Assembly: GCF_016679925.1 (NCBI RefSeq)
Contig: NZ_JAEQBW010000001.1
Span: forward strand, 62,001-126,000
DNA length: 64,000 bases
Direction: 5' to 3'
Origin: Marivirga aurantiaca
GTDB lineage: Bacteria; Bacteroidota; Bacteroidia; Cytophagales; Cyclobacteriaceae
Position numbers and translations under genes: made by a program. Under the pieces are notes generated by a model. That model saw only the letters and a program-made list of their open reading frames with translations. It was not told the DNA's origin and searched no databases. Every line of letters starts with the position of its first letter. Position 1 is the first letter of the stretch. This document shows positions 46,401 through 54,514 of this stretch, piece by piece.

Positions 46401-48569
46401 TGCACTGGTGAAATTTGTTTGACCAATTACTACATCAGCATTTGCTCCATTTGAAGTGGGAATACTATTGAAGATCAATATTCTGTTATTACCATCATCC
46501 GCAATAATCAATTTCCCATTCCTGGCAAGGGATGTATTCCATGGTGCCCTTAATCTGTTTTGCAAAGTTTCGCCAGTATTGGATGTAAAATCGCTTTGAC
46601 CAATTACTAAATCGGCACTGACAAAATCAGTAGTAGGTATGCTGTTGAAAATGAGTACCCTGTTATTGTTCCTGTCTGTGACAATCATTTTTCCATTCGG
46701 TGTAACTTGCACATCTGTTGGTCTGTTAAACCTATTGTCAGCTAAACCGGTGGTATTATTAGTAAAGTTGGATTGACCAATAACCACGTCCGCTGGCTGA
46801 TTATTGGTAGTGGGAATGGTATTCCATATTAAAATCCTGTTATTTCCTGCATCGGCCACAATGAGTTTATTGCCATCAGGGCTAAATGCCACACCGTCAG
46901 GGTTTCTTAAGCCTGAAGTGCTTGTTGAAGCAATTTCATCTGTGAAATTACTTTGACCAATTACAATATTGGCAGCTGTGCCATTTGCTGTAGGCACGCT
47001 ATTCCAAATCAATACCCTGTTTTTTGTTTGTGATCCAACTGCTAACACTCCTTTTGCACTTACTGCTGAGCTATTGGAACCTGGTGCGACTATCTGGCTT
47101 GCAGTGGTATTGGTTGTATTGAAATCCATTTGACCTACTACAATCTGGGCACTTTCGAAATCGGAATATGTTTGCTTGAATACTACTACAGAAAAGGAGA
47201 TAGAGGAGGAGCAAATCCCATCTGATACTTCAATGGTAATAGTGGAAGTGCCAAATTGGTTTAATCCCGGAGTAATAACCAATGATTTATTTCCTCCTGT
47301 ACCTTGTATTTCAAGGCCTGAAAGAGGGATAGTTGTAGTATTGGAAGAGGTTAAGTTGAAAATCAAATCATCCGCAGCAGTTTCCAGGTCACTAATCGTG
47401 AAAGGGATAGGAGAAGAGCTTTGATTGTAGCCAACTGTCTGGTCGCTTATTGAAGAAATTTCCGGCAGGGCATTGTTTTTAACTGTGATGCTTAGATTGG
47501 AAGTGTTGTTCGCGGAAAAAGGATCCCAAATACTGGAATTGGAAATACTTGCTTCTGTAAAAAGGCTACTACCACCCTGATCAGCATTAATGGAGGCCCT
47601 GATCAGCAAAATAGCTTCTTCATCATCAGCCATAGTTCCCACATCCCATATACCTGTTCCGGAATCGTAACTTCCTTTTACTGTTTCAGCATCGATAAAT
47701 GTTAAGCCTGCCGGCAACTGACATAAAACAGAAACGGCTCCTGTACTTGTGGTGGCAGATGAAGATAAATCAATCTGGTAAATTATCTCTTCACCTACAC
47801 AGGGGTTACTGGAGTTTACTGAAAGATCGACTGATAAATCAGCTCTTTCTTCATAAAAGGAAAACGAAAGACCATCCTCAGGATAGGCCGCATTTCTTAA
47901 GGGTAAGCCGTAATTATTGTCAGTGGCATTAATGGTATTGGCAGGAGTCCATATTACTGCGGAGGCTATCGTTCTATGGTTTGAATCAGTATTGGTGTTT
48001 CCGTTTAACCCCACCTGCACTGTTTGGTCGTTGCCACTATGAGACATGCTTCCGTAATGGAATTCTACCTCATTGATGGTTTCATATAATCGGATTTGGA
48101 AGTTGTAGTTTCCGGCTTCCCCGTAGTTTCTGTAGCCGGACCATTGAATTACGCATATTCTGTTAGGGGCACTTCCTAAAGTTTCGATACGTAATTCAGC
48201 ATCCGTCTGGGAAGTTAAATCACCAGAAAGGCCACATATTGCAGAGTATAAATTTTCGGAAATGGGAAAAAAGTGACCATCTCCATTAGTCCCCAAAGTG
48301 ATGAAGCCATTAGTAGAAACACCCACTTGGGTGAAATTGCTCCCCAGATAACCGAAATCAAAACCAATGGATTGGCTGGCAAAATACTCATCGTCATGTG
48401 AAGGGTTATTGCTGATAATAGTTCCACCTGTGATAGGGGAGTAACTTTTATTTTCTGCGGAAAATGTATAGTCTGCTGCATTTTGCCCTTTGGCAACATG
48501 GCAGAATATTAAAGAAAAAGTAATTACAATCCATAAATTAATTCTAATTGATTGCGTTTTAAATAACAT
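43443..48569 (-). CDS. Giant T9SS-secreted multi-domain protein (DUF11 repeats, NHL-like propeller)
   Basis: A 1708-residue exported protein. Signal peptide about 1-28 (cleavage after AKG or nearby). In order: an N-terminal beta domain (about 30-240) found in Bacteroidota secreted proteins, a DUF11-like domain (about 243-366), a cadherin-like repeat with NHL-like propeller blades marked by recurring VVIGQSNFT-type segments and VLIFNSIPT motifs (about 470-820), a second DUF11/cadherin pair (about 835-1055), and a strand-rich repeat region (about 1060-1520) beginning WLGYSNEWNTVENWSAF. The last about 85 residues (IISLYPNPVKDDLNIHF) are a type A T9SS sorting domain. Such proteins often act as adhesins, but no catalytic site is visible. 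It is transcribed alone. Confidence 0.88.
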   Translation of the reverse strand: MLFKTQSIRINLWIVITFSLIFCHVAKGQNAADYTFSAENKSYSPITGGTIISNNPSHDDEYFASQSIGFDFGYLGSNFTQVGVSTNGFITLGTNGDGHFFPISENLYSAICGLSGDLTSQTDAELRIETLGSAPNRICVIQWSGYRNYGEAGNYNFQIRLYETINEVEFHYGSMSHSGNDQTVQVGLNGNTNTDSNHRTIASAVIWTPANTINATDNNYGLPLRNAAYPEDGLSFSFYEERADLSVDLSVNSSNPCVGEEIIYQIDLSSSATTSTGAVSVLCQLPAGLTFIDAETVKGSYDSGTGIWDVGTMADDEEAILLIRASINADQGGSSLFTEASISNSSIWDPFSANNTSNLSITVKNNALPEISSISDQTVGYNQSSSPIPFTISDLETAADDLIFNLTSSNTTTIPLSGLEIQGTGGNKSLVITPGLNQFGTSTITIEVSDGICSSSISFSVVVFKQTYSDFESAQIVVGQMDFNTTNTTASQIVAPGSNSSAVSAKGVLAVGSQTKNRVLIWNSVPTANGTAANIVIGQSNFTDEIASTSTSGLRNPDGVAFSPDGNKLIVADAGNNRILIWNTIPTTNNQPADVVIGQSNFTNNTTGLADNRFNRPTDVQVTPNGKMIVTDRNNNRVLIFNSIPTTDFVSADLVIGQSDFTSNTGETLQNRLRAPWNTSLARNGKLIIADDGNNRILIFNSIPTSNGANADVVIGQTNFTSATSGSTADKFNSPGVTVSPSGVVAVADYFNHRVSVFNEIPSVNGASADIVLGQPDFTQNVAFNDGAGVSGTPTDKNMSEPYGINFDLNERLFVNGRGMHRMMVFGETPDQESELALTFSTNNATPCVQSLVSYTVNIINNGPSNATNVTISAALPVGFTLEESTASTGDYNEESGYWSIPFIGNGETVSLELSGKVNTGQNLNTITAYASVRSYDQSDTDYSNNSGNVVITVADNVAPVISEIDDVITDYNTATDAIPFTITDAETLASDLNISAQSSNITIVPNANISISGTGENRTITLTPANDQFGTVRITLTVDDGFCSTDLYFDVFVGNVWLGYSNEWNTVENWSAFVPASNYSVFIPSSPIGGNFPVINSDASVNNIGIANGAVLTINATRNLDVYGDFYNDGVETTGNGNINMVGSSSQDFKGLVGGLAINNVNGVTMNGETNIKGVLDLISGNLTVGNNTITIRNIISGTSSNLITNSTSSLIVEGSVSGIEVPGQINHLNNLSLDNGNGLTLTANLIVDGELSLDAGSLMLNSHDLTLNGNVTNSTGDVSGNILSNITITGSGDAGILPINSTNNSLNNFLINRSGGSITLRNNLKISGTLTLSGGIIVMDNGIFEIENSNSNAISSFSSTSFVDGKLRRSVLAGQNYDFPVGSADFSELVNLRFNSISEATSLDAEFVTGSPGTPPADLYVGSNAVDGILNYGYWTISPTNVAANINYDISITSIGHTNGVDPLHHVLLKRANSGVDWGIQGDYSSLNEGGSFSDPITVSRANLAAFSDFSIGASSEGPLPISLNYFKGKLTHKGAELNWKTSSELNNDFFEIQKSEDGRSFKKIGLVKGNGTTDAFSQYTFVDKSENSGTTYYRFKQVDYNGEFAYSPIVSIDFKMKAGIISLYPNPVKDDLNIHFDDNDLLSCTVSIYNSMGALMLEKRYVLKGENEQKITIDLSSLPSGFYQLQTISGSAIGPLVNQSKIIKK

Positions 48570-48940
48570 ACTTTTTTAATTTTAAAAAAAAATAATACAA
48601 TTAAATATAAACTATAATTAGTTTATTCAAAGTTCTCCCAATAAAAAAACGGCACAAAAGGAAGTAAGCAATCAGCTCATAAACAATAATAAATTCAATT
48701 GTTGGATAGATATAGGGGAATATCTCCTTTATGTAAATCAAAGATAAGGCTTTAATGTTATTATATTACTGTTTGATGTAGATGTACTTAATATAATTCA
48801 TATGTACTCTTTGTATTGTTATAAATGAATTATTAGTGGGAACATCAATTGAATTAAGGTTTTTCCACAGTATTTCCTTTCTTATAAGCTCGGTTGGCTA
48901 ATAATTTCTTGAGAAGATAAACATTGAAAGAGAAATTTCC
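48570..48940. other. Intergenic region between the giant T9SS gene and rsgA
   Basis: About 370 AT-rich bases; both neighbours are on the minus strand. A minus-strand TATCTTTG (plus strand CAAAGATA, 48739-48746) fits a -7 element, 170 bases upstream of the giant gene, but has no clear -33 partner. No gene or strong hairpin seen. Confidence 0.5.
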
Positions 48941-49855
48941 TTACCGCCTGTTGTCATCATCAGCAAGCATGCTCAAATAATTTTCATAACGGAAAGGTGC
49001 AATTTTTCCTTGTTCCATTGCATCGCGAAATGCACAGCCCGGTTCATGAATATGTGTGCAATTGTGGAAGCGGCAAGCCCCAATATATTTTCTCATCTCC
49101 GGGAAATAATGGCATAACTCCTCATCCCCAATGTTCCATAACCCCAGCTCTTTAATGCCGGGGGTGTCAATTACATAGGTATTGTTCCATACTTCAAACA
49201 TTTCTGCAAAAGTGGTTGTGTGTACCCCTTTTCCCACAGATTCGGATATTTCACTTACCCTTTGAGTAATTTTTGGAGAAAGTAAATTCAACAAAGTAGA
49301 TTTTCCTACTCCTGAATGGCCGGCAAAAAGACTTGTTTTACCAGTTAACTTTTCTTTCAGCAGTTCAATTCCCTGATTGGTTTCAGCTGATATTAAGAGC
49401 GTTTGATAACCCAATTCCTCATAATCGAACTTCAATTCTTTGTAAGAATTCAGTCCGGCCTCATCCAGTAAGTCTGCTTTATTGAAAGCCAGAATAGCAG
49501 GTATCCTGAAAGATTCACAAGTGACTAAAAAGCGGTCAATAAAACCTAAACTTGTACGAGGGGCAACAAGGGTAACAATTAAAATGGCCTGATCAATATT
49601 GGCGGCTAATCTATGACTATGTTTTTTCTTGCGGGTGGATTTACGAATAATATAGTTTTCTCGCGGCAACACCTCGTAAATAATGCCTTCTTTTTCATTG
49701 TCCATGGTAATACCTACCCAATCACCCACCGTAACAGGGTTGGTTACTTTCTCATCATCCAAACGCATTTTGCCTCTTAACCTGCATTCAATATATTTCC
49801 CATCCACTTTTACTGTGTACCACGATCCGGTTGATTTAAAAACTCTTCCTTTCAT
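48941..49855 (-). CDS. rsgA: Ribosome small subunit-dependent GTPase A
   Basis: A 304-residue circularly permuted GTPase that checks late maturation of the 30S subunit. N-terminal OB domain (about 1-70), then G4 NKAD (125-128), G1 GHSGVGKST (179-187) and G3 DTPG (230-233), and a zinc knuckle with Cys261, Cys266, a His at 268 or 270 and Cys274. The motif order G4-G1-G3 is diagnostic. The start codon overlaps the end of waaA by four bases. Confidence 0.96.
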   Translation of the reverse strand: MKGRVFKSTGSWYTVKVDGKYIECRLRGKMRLDDEKVTNPVTVGDWVGITMDNEKEGIIYEVLPRENYIIRKSTRKKKHSHRLAANIDQAILIVTLVAPRTSLGFIDRFLVTCESFRIPAILAFNKADLLDEAGLNSYKELKFDYEELGYQTLLISAETNQGIELLKEKLTGKTSLFAGHSGVGKSTLLNLLSPKITQRVSEISESVGKGVHTTTFAEMFEVWNNTYVIDTPGIKELGLWNIGDEELCHYFPEMRKYIGACRFHNCTHIHEPGCAFRDAMEQGKIAPFRYENYLSMLADDDNRR

Positions 49856-51108
49856 GACTTTTCTATTTGGTGAACGAGAGGTGTAACATGTTGAATAATT
49901 TTATCTGTGGCCCCCAAATTAGCGTTAACAAAAATGCGAGCTTTTTCTGACATAAGGCTTAACTTTTTTTCCTGTAGTTGGGATTCAAGTTGGAGGTTGA
50001 AATCATTTCCTTCACTGACAGTATGGGCGGCACCGATCTTCAGCAACTGCCTGGCTTCCTGAAATTTCTGGTAGTTTTTATTACCGAAGAAGATTGGAAG
50101 TCCGAAACAGGCGGCTTCCAACGTATTGTGCAAGCCGGCACCAAAGGCCCCTCCAATAAAAGCTACAGTTCCGTATTGGTATAACTGGGAAAGCATTCCA
50201 ATATTGTCAATCAAAATCACTTTTACATCTGCAGGAATTTCATTAGGAATCTTGCTTAATCGGATGGTTTTAATTTTCAATTGGCTTTCATGAATTTTCA
50301 GGTTTTGTTCACTAATGTCATGAGGAGCAATAATAGCTTTCCAATTTTCATGTTGTTGCAAAAATGGAGCAATGGCTTTTATGTCCGGCTCCCAGGTGCT
50401 CCCGCCAATTAATAACTGATGACCATCTGCAAATTTTAAAAATTTCTGGTTAGGTTGTATTGTCTGAACAATCTCATTCACCCTGTCAAAGCGTGTATCA
50501 CCTGTTATGCTCACATTATAAATATGAAGGCCTTTTAAAAGGGCTTCCGAGCTTTCATTTTGCACAAAAAAATGATCAATTTCTTTCAATAAACTTCGGT
50601 AGAATTTGCCGTAGGGTTTAAAAAAAACCTGCTCACTCCGGAAAATTGCTGATACTGAGAATATCCAACAGTTAATAGCTGATAATGCTTTTAAATGAAA
50701 ATACCAGAATTCGTACTTAATAAAGAAGGCCATTTTAGGTTCTGCAATCTTCACAAAACGCTTTGCATTTCCTGAACTATCTAAAGGCATATAACTGATA
50801 TAATCAGCGTGCTCATAACTTTTTTTTACTTCATAACCAGAGGGGGAAAAGAAGGTAAGAAGAATGAAGTACTCAGGGAAGTTAGCCTTAAATGCTTCTA
50901 TCAATGGTCTTCCTTGTTCAAACTCTCCCAGGGAAGCGCAGTGGAACCATACCAACGGACGTTTATTTCCATTTAGTGTGGTTTCTAATTCAGAGAAAAG
51001 GTTCTTACGCCCCTGAACAGATAGTTTAGATTTTTGATTGAACAGGGCATGGGTATGCAAGAATGTTTTGAGCAGAAAAATACCTAATTGATAAACCAAT
51101 TTCCCCAT
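49852..51108 (-). CDS. waaA: 3-deoxy-D-manno-octulosonic-acid (Kdo) transferase
   Basis: A 418-residue GT30 enzyme that transfers Kdo from CMP-Kdo to lipid A precursor at the inner membrane. It has an N-terminal hydrophobic segment (about 3-18), the CASLGEFEQ motif with the probable catalytic Glu62, RFDRVNEIV, LIGGSTWEPD, IAPHDI and a GGAFGAGLHNTLEAACFGLPIFFG sugar-nucleotide motif near 315-338. With hldD elsewhere in the window it shows that this organism makes LPS or LOS with an inner core. It is coupled to rsgA by a 4-base overlap. Confidence 0.95.
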   Translation of the reverse strand: MGKLVYQLGIFLLKTFLHTHALFNQKSKLSVQGRKNLFSELETTLNGNKRPLVWFHCASLGEFEQGRPLIEAFKANFPEYFILLTFFSPSGYEVKKSYEHADYISYMPLDSSGNAKRFVKIAEPKMAFFIKYEFWYFHLKALSAINCWIFSVSAIFRSEQVFFKPYGKFYRSLLKEIDHFFVQNESSEALLKGLHIYNVSITGDTRFDRVNEIVQTIQPNQKFLKFADGHQLLIGGSTWEPDIKAIAPFLQQHENWKAIIAPHDISEQNLKIHESQLKIKTIRLSKIPNEIPADVKVILIDNIGMLSQLYQYGTVAFIGGAFGAGLHNTLEAACFGLPIFFGNKNYQKFQEARQLLKIGAAHTVSEGNDFNLQLESQLQEKKLSLMSEKARIFVNANLGATDKIIQHVTPLVHQIEKS

Positions 51109-51184
51109 CGGGTAAAATTACGCTGAATTTTATTGCGCTGAAAATATAGCGAGCAAATTTCTCTTAATATTAAAGAGTAAAAAA

Positions 51185-51214
51185 AAATCCTGCTAACTCT
51201 CGCTAGCAGGATTT
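51185..51214 (-). terminator. Intrinsic terminator of the perR-peroxiredoxin operon
   Basis: The arms aaatcctgcta (51185-51195) and tagcaggattt (51204-51214) pair perfectly over 11 bases with an 8-base loop. On the minus strand the stem is followed by a run of nine or more T, 19 bases beyond the peroxiredoxin stop. Confidence 0.92.
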
Positions 51215-51233
51215 CAATGAAATTGAATTTCAA

Positions 51234-51869
51234 TTATTTTTTATTGCTGGCAAGGTAAGAAGATACACCTTCTTTAGTGGCTTGCATTGCACTTTTACCT
51301 TCTTCCCAGTTGGCAGGACATACTTCACCGAATTTTTCAACATGTTGCCATGCATCAACAATCCTTAACATCTCGTCAATATTTCTGCCTAATGGTAGAT
51401 CATTGATGGTTTCATGACGTACAACTCCTTCTTTATCAATAAAGAAAGTTCCTCTGTATGCTACCGGCTGACCTTCAAATATCAAATCACCTTCTTCATT
51501 GTAATTCCAGTCACCGGCCAAAACACCAAAGTTGTTAGCTACAGTTTTAGAAGAATCAGCAACTAAAGGATAGTTAACACCTTCGATTCCACCTTTTTCC
51601 TGAGGAGTACTTAACCACGCAAGGTGAGTTTCTTCAGTATCGCAAGAAGCACCAACAACAGCGACTCCTCTTTTTTCGAATTCAGCTAACTTTTCCTGAA
51701 ATGCAATAATCTCAGTAGGGCAAACAAAAGTAAAATCCTTAGGATAGAAAAAGAAAATCACGTCTTTTTTTCCTAAGTATTGATCTAATGAAAAGTTCTC
51801 TACAATTTCTTCACCATTAATGACGGCTGGTGTATTAATTACCGGGGCTTTTTTTCCTACTAGTGACAT
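51234..51869 (-). CDS. Typical 2-Cys peroxiredoxin (AhpC/Prx1 type)
   Basis: A 211-residue peroxidase that reduces H2O2 and organic peroxides. Peroxidatic Cys50 lies in FTFVCPTE and resolving Cys184 in GEVCPANW; YRGTFFIDKEGVVRH is the Prx core motif. It is cytoplasmic. It lies 27 bases downstream of the perR-like gene on the same strand and precedes a strong terminator, so both genes form a two-gene peroxide-response operon. No AhpF or thioredoxin reductase gene is adjacent. Confidence 0.95.
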   Translation of the reverse strand: MSLVGKKAPVINTPAVINGEEIVENFSLDQYLGKKDVIFFFYPKDFTFVCPTEIIAFQEKLAEFEKRGVAVVGASCDTEETHLAWLSTPQEKGGIEGVNYPLVADSSKTVANNFGVLAGDWNYNEEGDLIFEGQPVAYRGTFFIDKEGVVRHETINDLPLGRNIDEMLRIVDAWQHVEKFGEVCPANWEEGKSAMQATKEGVSSYLASNKK

Positions 51870-51896
51870 TTGTTTTATTGTTTTAAGTTATAAGAT

Positions 51897-52340
51897 TTAC
51901 TTTATTGAAACGGACAATTTCTTATCGATTTTGTCTGCATTTATTTGTAATTGAACGTCTTTTATTTTGATGTTGTTCAATTTTTTCTTCTTCAGATAAT
52001 CGAGGATTATTTGTTGTAATTCCTCATCATGATAGTCTATTATTTCCTTTGAATTCTCTAAATAAATATGGTTATGCTTGCTAATATTGGCATCAAACCT
52101 TTTTAAATGATCGGTTGATAATACTTTCTTGGCCAAATCCACTTCCACGAACTTGTCAAGTGTTTTATGAACAGTTCCCAGTGATACAGAGGGATTGTCC
52201 TCTTTGATTTTATCGTAGATGTACTCAGCTGTCGGGTGGTTCATACATTTTAACAAAGCCTCATAAATCACCAACCTTTGATGTGTGATTTTTAAATTGG
52301 CTTCTGTTAATTTGTCTTTTATGTCTGTTAATGTGACCAC
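51897..52340 (-). CDS. perR: PerR-like Fur-family regulator without the structural zinc cysteines
   Basis: A 147-residue Fur-family repressor with N-terminal winged helix (KITHQRLVIYEALL ... SLGTVHKTLDKFVE). Ligands of the PerR sensing site are at His35, Asp83, His89, His91 and Asp102, each exactly two positions before His37, Asp85, His91, His93 and Asp104 of B. subtilis PerR; Asp at 83 is the residue that marks PerR as opposed to Fur. The two C-x-x-C motifs that hold structural zinc are absent: positions 94 and 97 are Leu and Ser, and the C terminus has no Cys pair. It is the first gene of the peroxiredoxin operon, which supports a peroxide-sensing role. Confidence 0.88.
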   Translation of the reverse strand: MVTLTDIKDKLTEANLKITHQRLVIYEALLKCMNHPTAEYIYDKIKEDNPSVSLGTVHKTLDKFVEVDLAKKVLSTDHLKRFDANISKHNHIYLENSKEIIDYHDEELQQIILDYLKKKKLNNIKIKDVQLQINADKIDKKLSVSIK

Positions 52341-52360
52341 CTATATTATTTACTAATCAG

Positions 52361-52386
52361 TAATAATTCTTATTTAGGAATTATTA
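52361..52386 (-). promoter_or_regulatory. Candidate operator: 9-8-9 inverted repeat over the perR start site
   Basis: A perfect 9-base inverted repeat, taataattc (52361-52369) and gaattatta (52378-52386), with an 8-base spacer. It begins 21 bases upstream of the perR ATG and ends next to the predicted -7 element, so it would cover the transcription start. AT-rich inverted repeats at such a site suit autoregulation by the Fur-family product. Confidence 0.55.
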
Positions 52387-52388
52387 TG

Positions 52389-52419
52389 CAAAACTAATCA
52401 GATCAACGACTCTGAGCAA
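52389..52419 (-). promoter_or_regulatory. Predicted promoter of the perR-peroxiredoxin operon
   Basis: On the minus strand the -7 element reads TAGTTTTG (plus CAAAACTA, 52389-52396) and TTG (plus CAA, 52417-52419) lies 20 bases upstream. Confidence 0.5.
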
Positions 52420-52724
52420 GTCTTGTTTCATCTTTTTTAAAGAAAATCAGGCAGATAAGAACAAGAAGTGTTTTATTAAATAGAGTTTAATTTTGCATTT
52501 CGCAGGGGCATCCTAATTATAGTTTAGGGTAGTTGTTAAGTAGCAAATATATTGGTGAATTTAAGATGTTATACGGAATGATATTTTATTAAAAAAAAAG
52601 TGGAAGGTAATTAATATGATCTGGTTTTTTTAAACAAAAAAGAGTAGTAATGCTTTAAATATGATAGTGGGGTTATTGAAATTTAAAACCCACCAATACT
52701 TTTCCTCTCTATTTTAAAAGCATG
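52420..52724. other. Intergenic region between perR and the polyprenyl synthase
   Basis: About 300 AT-rich bases in the divergent spacer. No gene, RNA or strong hairpin seen beyond the two promoters at its ends. Confidence 0.5.
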
Positions 52725-52732
52725 TATATTTG
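52725..52732 (+). promoter_or_regulatory. Predicted -7 element of the polyprenyl synthase-rhomboid transcript
   Basis: TATATTTG is an exact TAnnTTTG match, 17 bases before the ATG, in the same GTATATTTG context seen before queD. A -33 partner is not clear. Confidence 0.5.
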
Positions 52733-52749
52733 GGCGTGAAATTGAAAGT

Positions 52750-53730
52750 ATGAATAAAAATATCCAACAGATAATACAAAACATTAACTTGCGTATAGAC
52801 CAACTTTCTTATGGTGAAAGTCCTGCTGAATTATATGATCCCATCGCATACATTATGGCTTTAGGAGGAAAAAGAATGAGGCCATTGCTATCTGTATTAG
52901 CTTATCAATTATATAAATCAGCCGATGATCAAACCATAGATGCTTCTTTGGCGGTTGAAATATTCCATAATTTCACCTTAATGCATGATGACATTATGGA
53001 TGAAGCCCCGCTTCGAAGAGGGCAGGTAACAGTGCATGAAAAGTGGAATGCTCCGGTAGCCATTCTTTCCGGTGATGTGATGTTGGTACGTGCTTATGAG
53101 CAAATATTAAATTTTTGTCCGCCTGAAAAACTGCCAGTGGTATTAAGGAAATTTAATCGTTGTGCTGCAGAAGTTTGTGAGGGTCAGCAGCATGATATGA
53201 ATTTTGAAAAGCGGGACATAGTTAGCGAAGAAGAGTATATCAGTATGATTTCGCAAAAAACTGCTGTTCTGTTGGGCTTCAGCCTGGAATTTGGTGCTAT
53301 CTTAGCCGATGCTGATAAAGAGGATGTGGAGAAGCTCTATCAAATGGGAGTGAATATAGGCATTGGCTTTCAATTGATGGATGATTTATTGGATGTATAT
53401 GCTGACCAGTCCAAATTTGGCAAACAAGTTGGAGGGGATATTATTTCCAATAAAAAAACCTACTTGTTGATAAAAGCTAAAGAACTGGCAAAAGGTGAGG
53501 ATAAAGAATTACTTGATCAATGGCTTTCAAAAACTGAATTCGATAAATCAGAAAAAGTAGAAGCTGTAAAATGTATTTATCAAAATTTGAAAATAAAAGA
53601 ATTATCAGAAGCGAAAATGGATGAATATTTTCAAAAAGGCTTTGCCAATCTGGAATCCATAAAAGGCAATGAAAAGCAGAAGCAATTATTGTCTGATTTT
53701 TTTCACTATCTGATCAAAAGAGAACATTAA
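52750..53730 (+). CDS. Trans-polyprenyl diphosphate synthase
   Basis: A 326-residue all-helical prenyltransferase that lengthens isoprenoid diphosphates. First aspartate-rich motif Asp80-Asp81-x-x-Asp84 (LMHDDIMDEAPLRRG) and second Asp211-Asp212-x-x-Asp215 (LMDDLLDVY), the GGKRMRP substrate motif at about 39-45, and GGDIISNKKTYL. The product length (geranylgeranyl or longer, for instance for menaquinone) cannot be set with confidence from the sequence. The rhomboid gene follows after 1 base. Confidence 0.94.
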   Translation: MNKNIQQIIQNINLRIDQLSYGESPAELYDPIAYIMALGGKRMRPLLSVLAYQLYKSADDQTIDASLAVEIFHNFTLMHDDIMDEAPLRRGQVTVHEKWNAPVAILSGDVMLVRAYEQILNFCPPEKLPVVLRKFNRCAAEVCEGQQHDMNFEKRDIVSEEEYISMISQKTAVLLGFSLEFGAILADADKEDVEKLYQMGVNIGIGFQLMDDLLDVYADQSKFGKQVGGDIISNKKTYLLIKAKELAKGEDKELLDQWLSKTEFDKSEKVEAVKCIYQNLKIKELSEAKMDEYFQKGFANLESIKGNEKQKQLLSDFFHYLIKREH

Positions 53731-53731
53731 A

Positions 53732-54349
53732 ATGAGTACTACATTAATAATTATAATCGTCACTTCCATTATATCTATTTGGGCCTGGAGCAATCCTGAA
53801 AAACAAAAGGCACTGCTGATGAACCCCTATCAGATAGTACATAATAACCAATATTACCGTTTAGTGACTTCCGGCTTTCTTCATGCGGACTATGTTCACT
53901 TAATTTTTAATATGCTCACACTGTTTTTCTTTGGGGGAATTGTGGAGGCGTATTTTAATAACCTATCAGAATATGGTACACTGCTTTATATTATAATGTA
54001 TATAGTAGGAATTGTAGTTTCTGATCTTTCAACTGTGGTGAAATACAAACACAGTCCACACTACAATGCTTTAGGGGCTTCAGGAGCTGTTTCGGCCGTT
54101 GTTTTCAGCAGTATTTTATTCAATCCTTTGAATGAGTTGTGTTTATATGGATTATTGTGCCTGCCGGGCTTTATATTCGGAGCTATTTATATCCTTTATT
54201 CTTATTATCAGGGAAAGAGAATGTCGGATAATATCAATCATGATGCCCATTTATATGGAGCTGCATTTGGCATTGTATTTACTATAGCAGTATGGCCGGG
54301 TGTAATTCCCCACTTTATCGATCAACTGTCACAGTTTTCATTGTTCTGA
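53732..54349 (+). CDS. Rhomboid-family intramembrane serine protease
   Basis: A 205-residue polytopic membrane protein with about six membrane helices. The rhomboid core is present: HADYVHLIFNMLTLFFFGG (51-69), the catalytic Ser117 in GASGAVSA and His173 in DAHLYGAAFG. It would cleave transmembrane helices of other proteins in the inner membrane. Close coupling to the prenyl synthase gene (1 base) suggests only co-transcription; no functional link is known. Confidence 0.92.
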   Translation: MSTTLIIIIVTSIISIWAWSNPEKQKALLMNPYQIVHNNQYYRLVTSGFLHADYVHLIFNMLTLFFFGGIVEAYFNNLSEYGTLLYIIMYIVGIVVSDLSTVVKYKHSPHYNALGASGAVSAVVFSSILFNPLNELCLYGLLCLPGFIFGAIYILYSYYQGKRMSDNINHDAHLYGAAFGIVFTIAVWPGVIPHFIDQLSQFSLF

Positions 54350-54514
54350 TTAAATCCGTCAGCAGAGGTTCTTAAGTGCTAAAGTGATTAGGTGGTAATG
54401 TGTCGTAGTTTATTCTGAAATAGGTTTGCATAAATGAGTGTAAAATAGGAAAAGAATGTAACACACTAAGCTGTTGTAGCTAATGCAAATATAGTTAGGT
54501 GCAAAATTCCAAGC

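Noticed and set aside
48861-48869. Sequence TTTTCCACA resembling a DnaA box
   Set aside because: A single imperfect site in an AT-rich spacer is expected by chance; it has no partner within 300 bases, unlike the nrdB leader.
52352-52401. Direct repeat actaatcag on both sides of the perR inverted repeat
   Set aside because: Nine bases only; could be chance in this composition and adds little to the inverted-repeat case.
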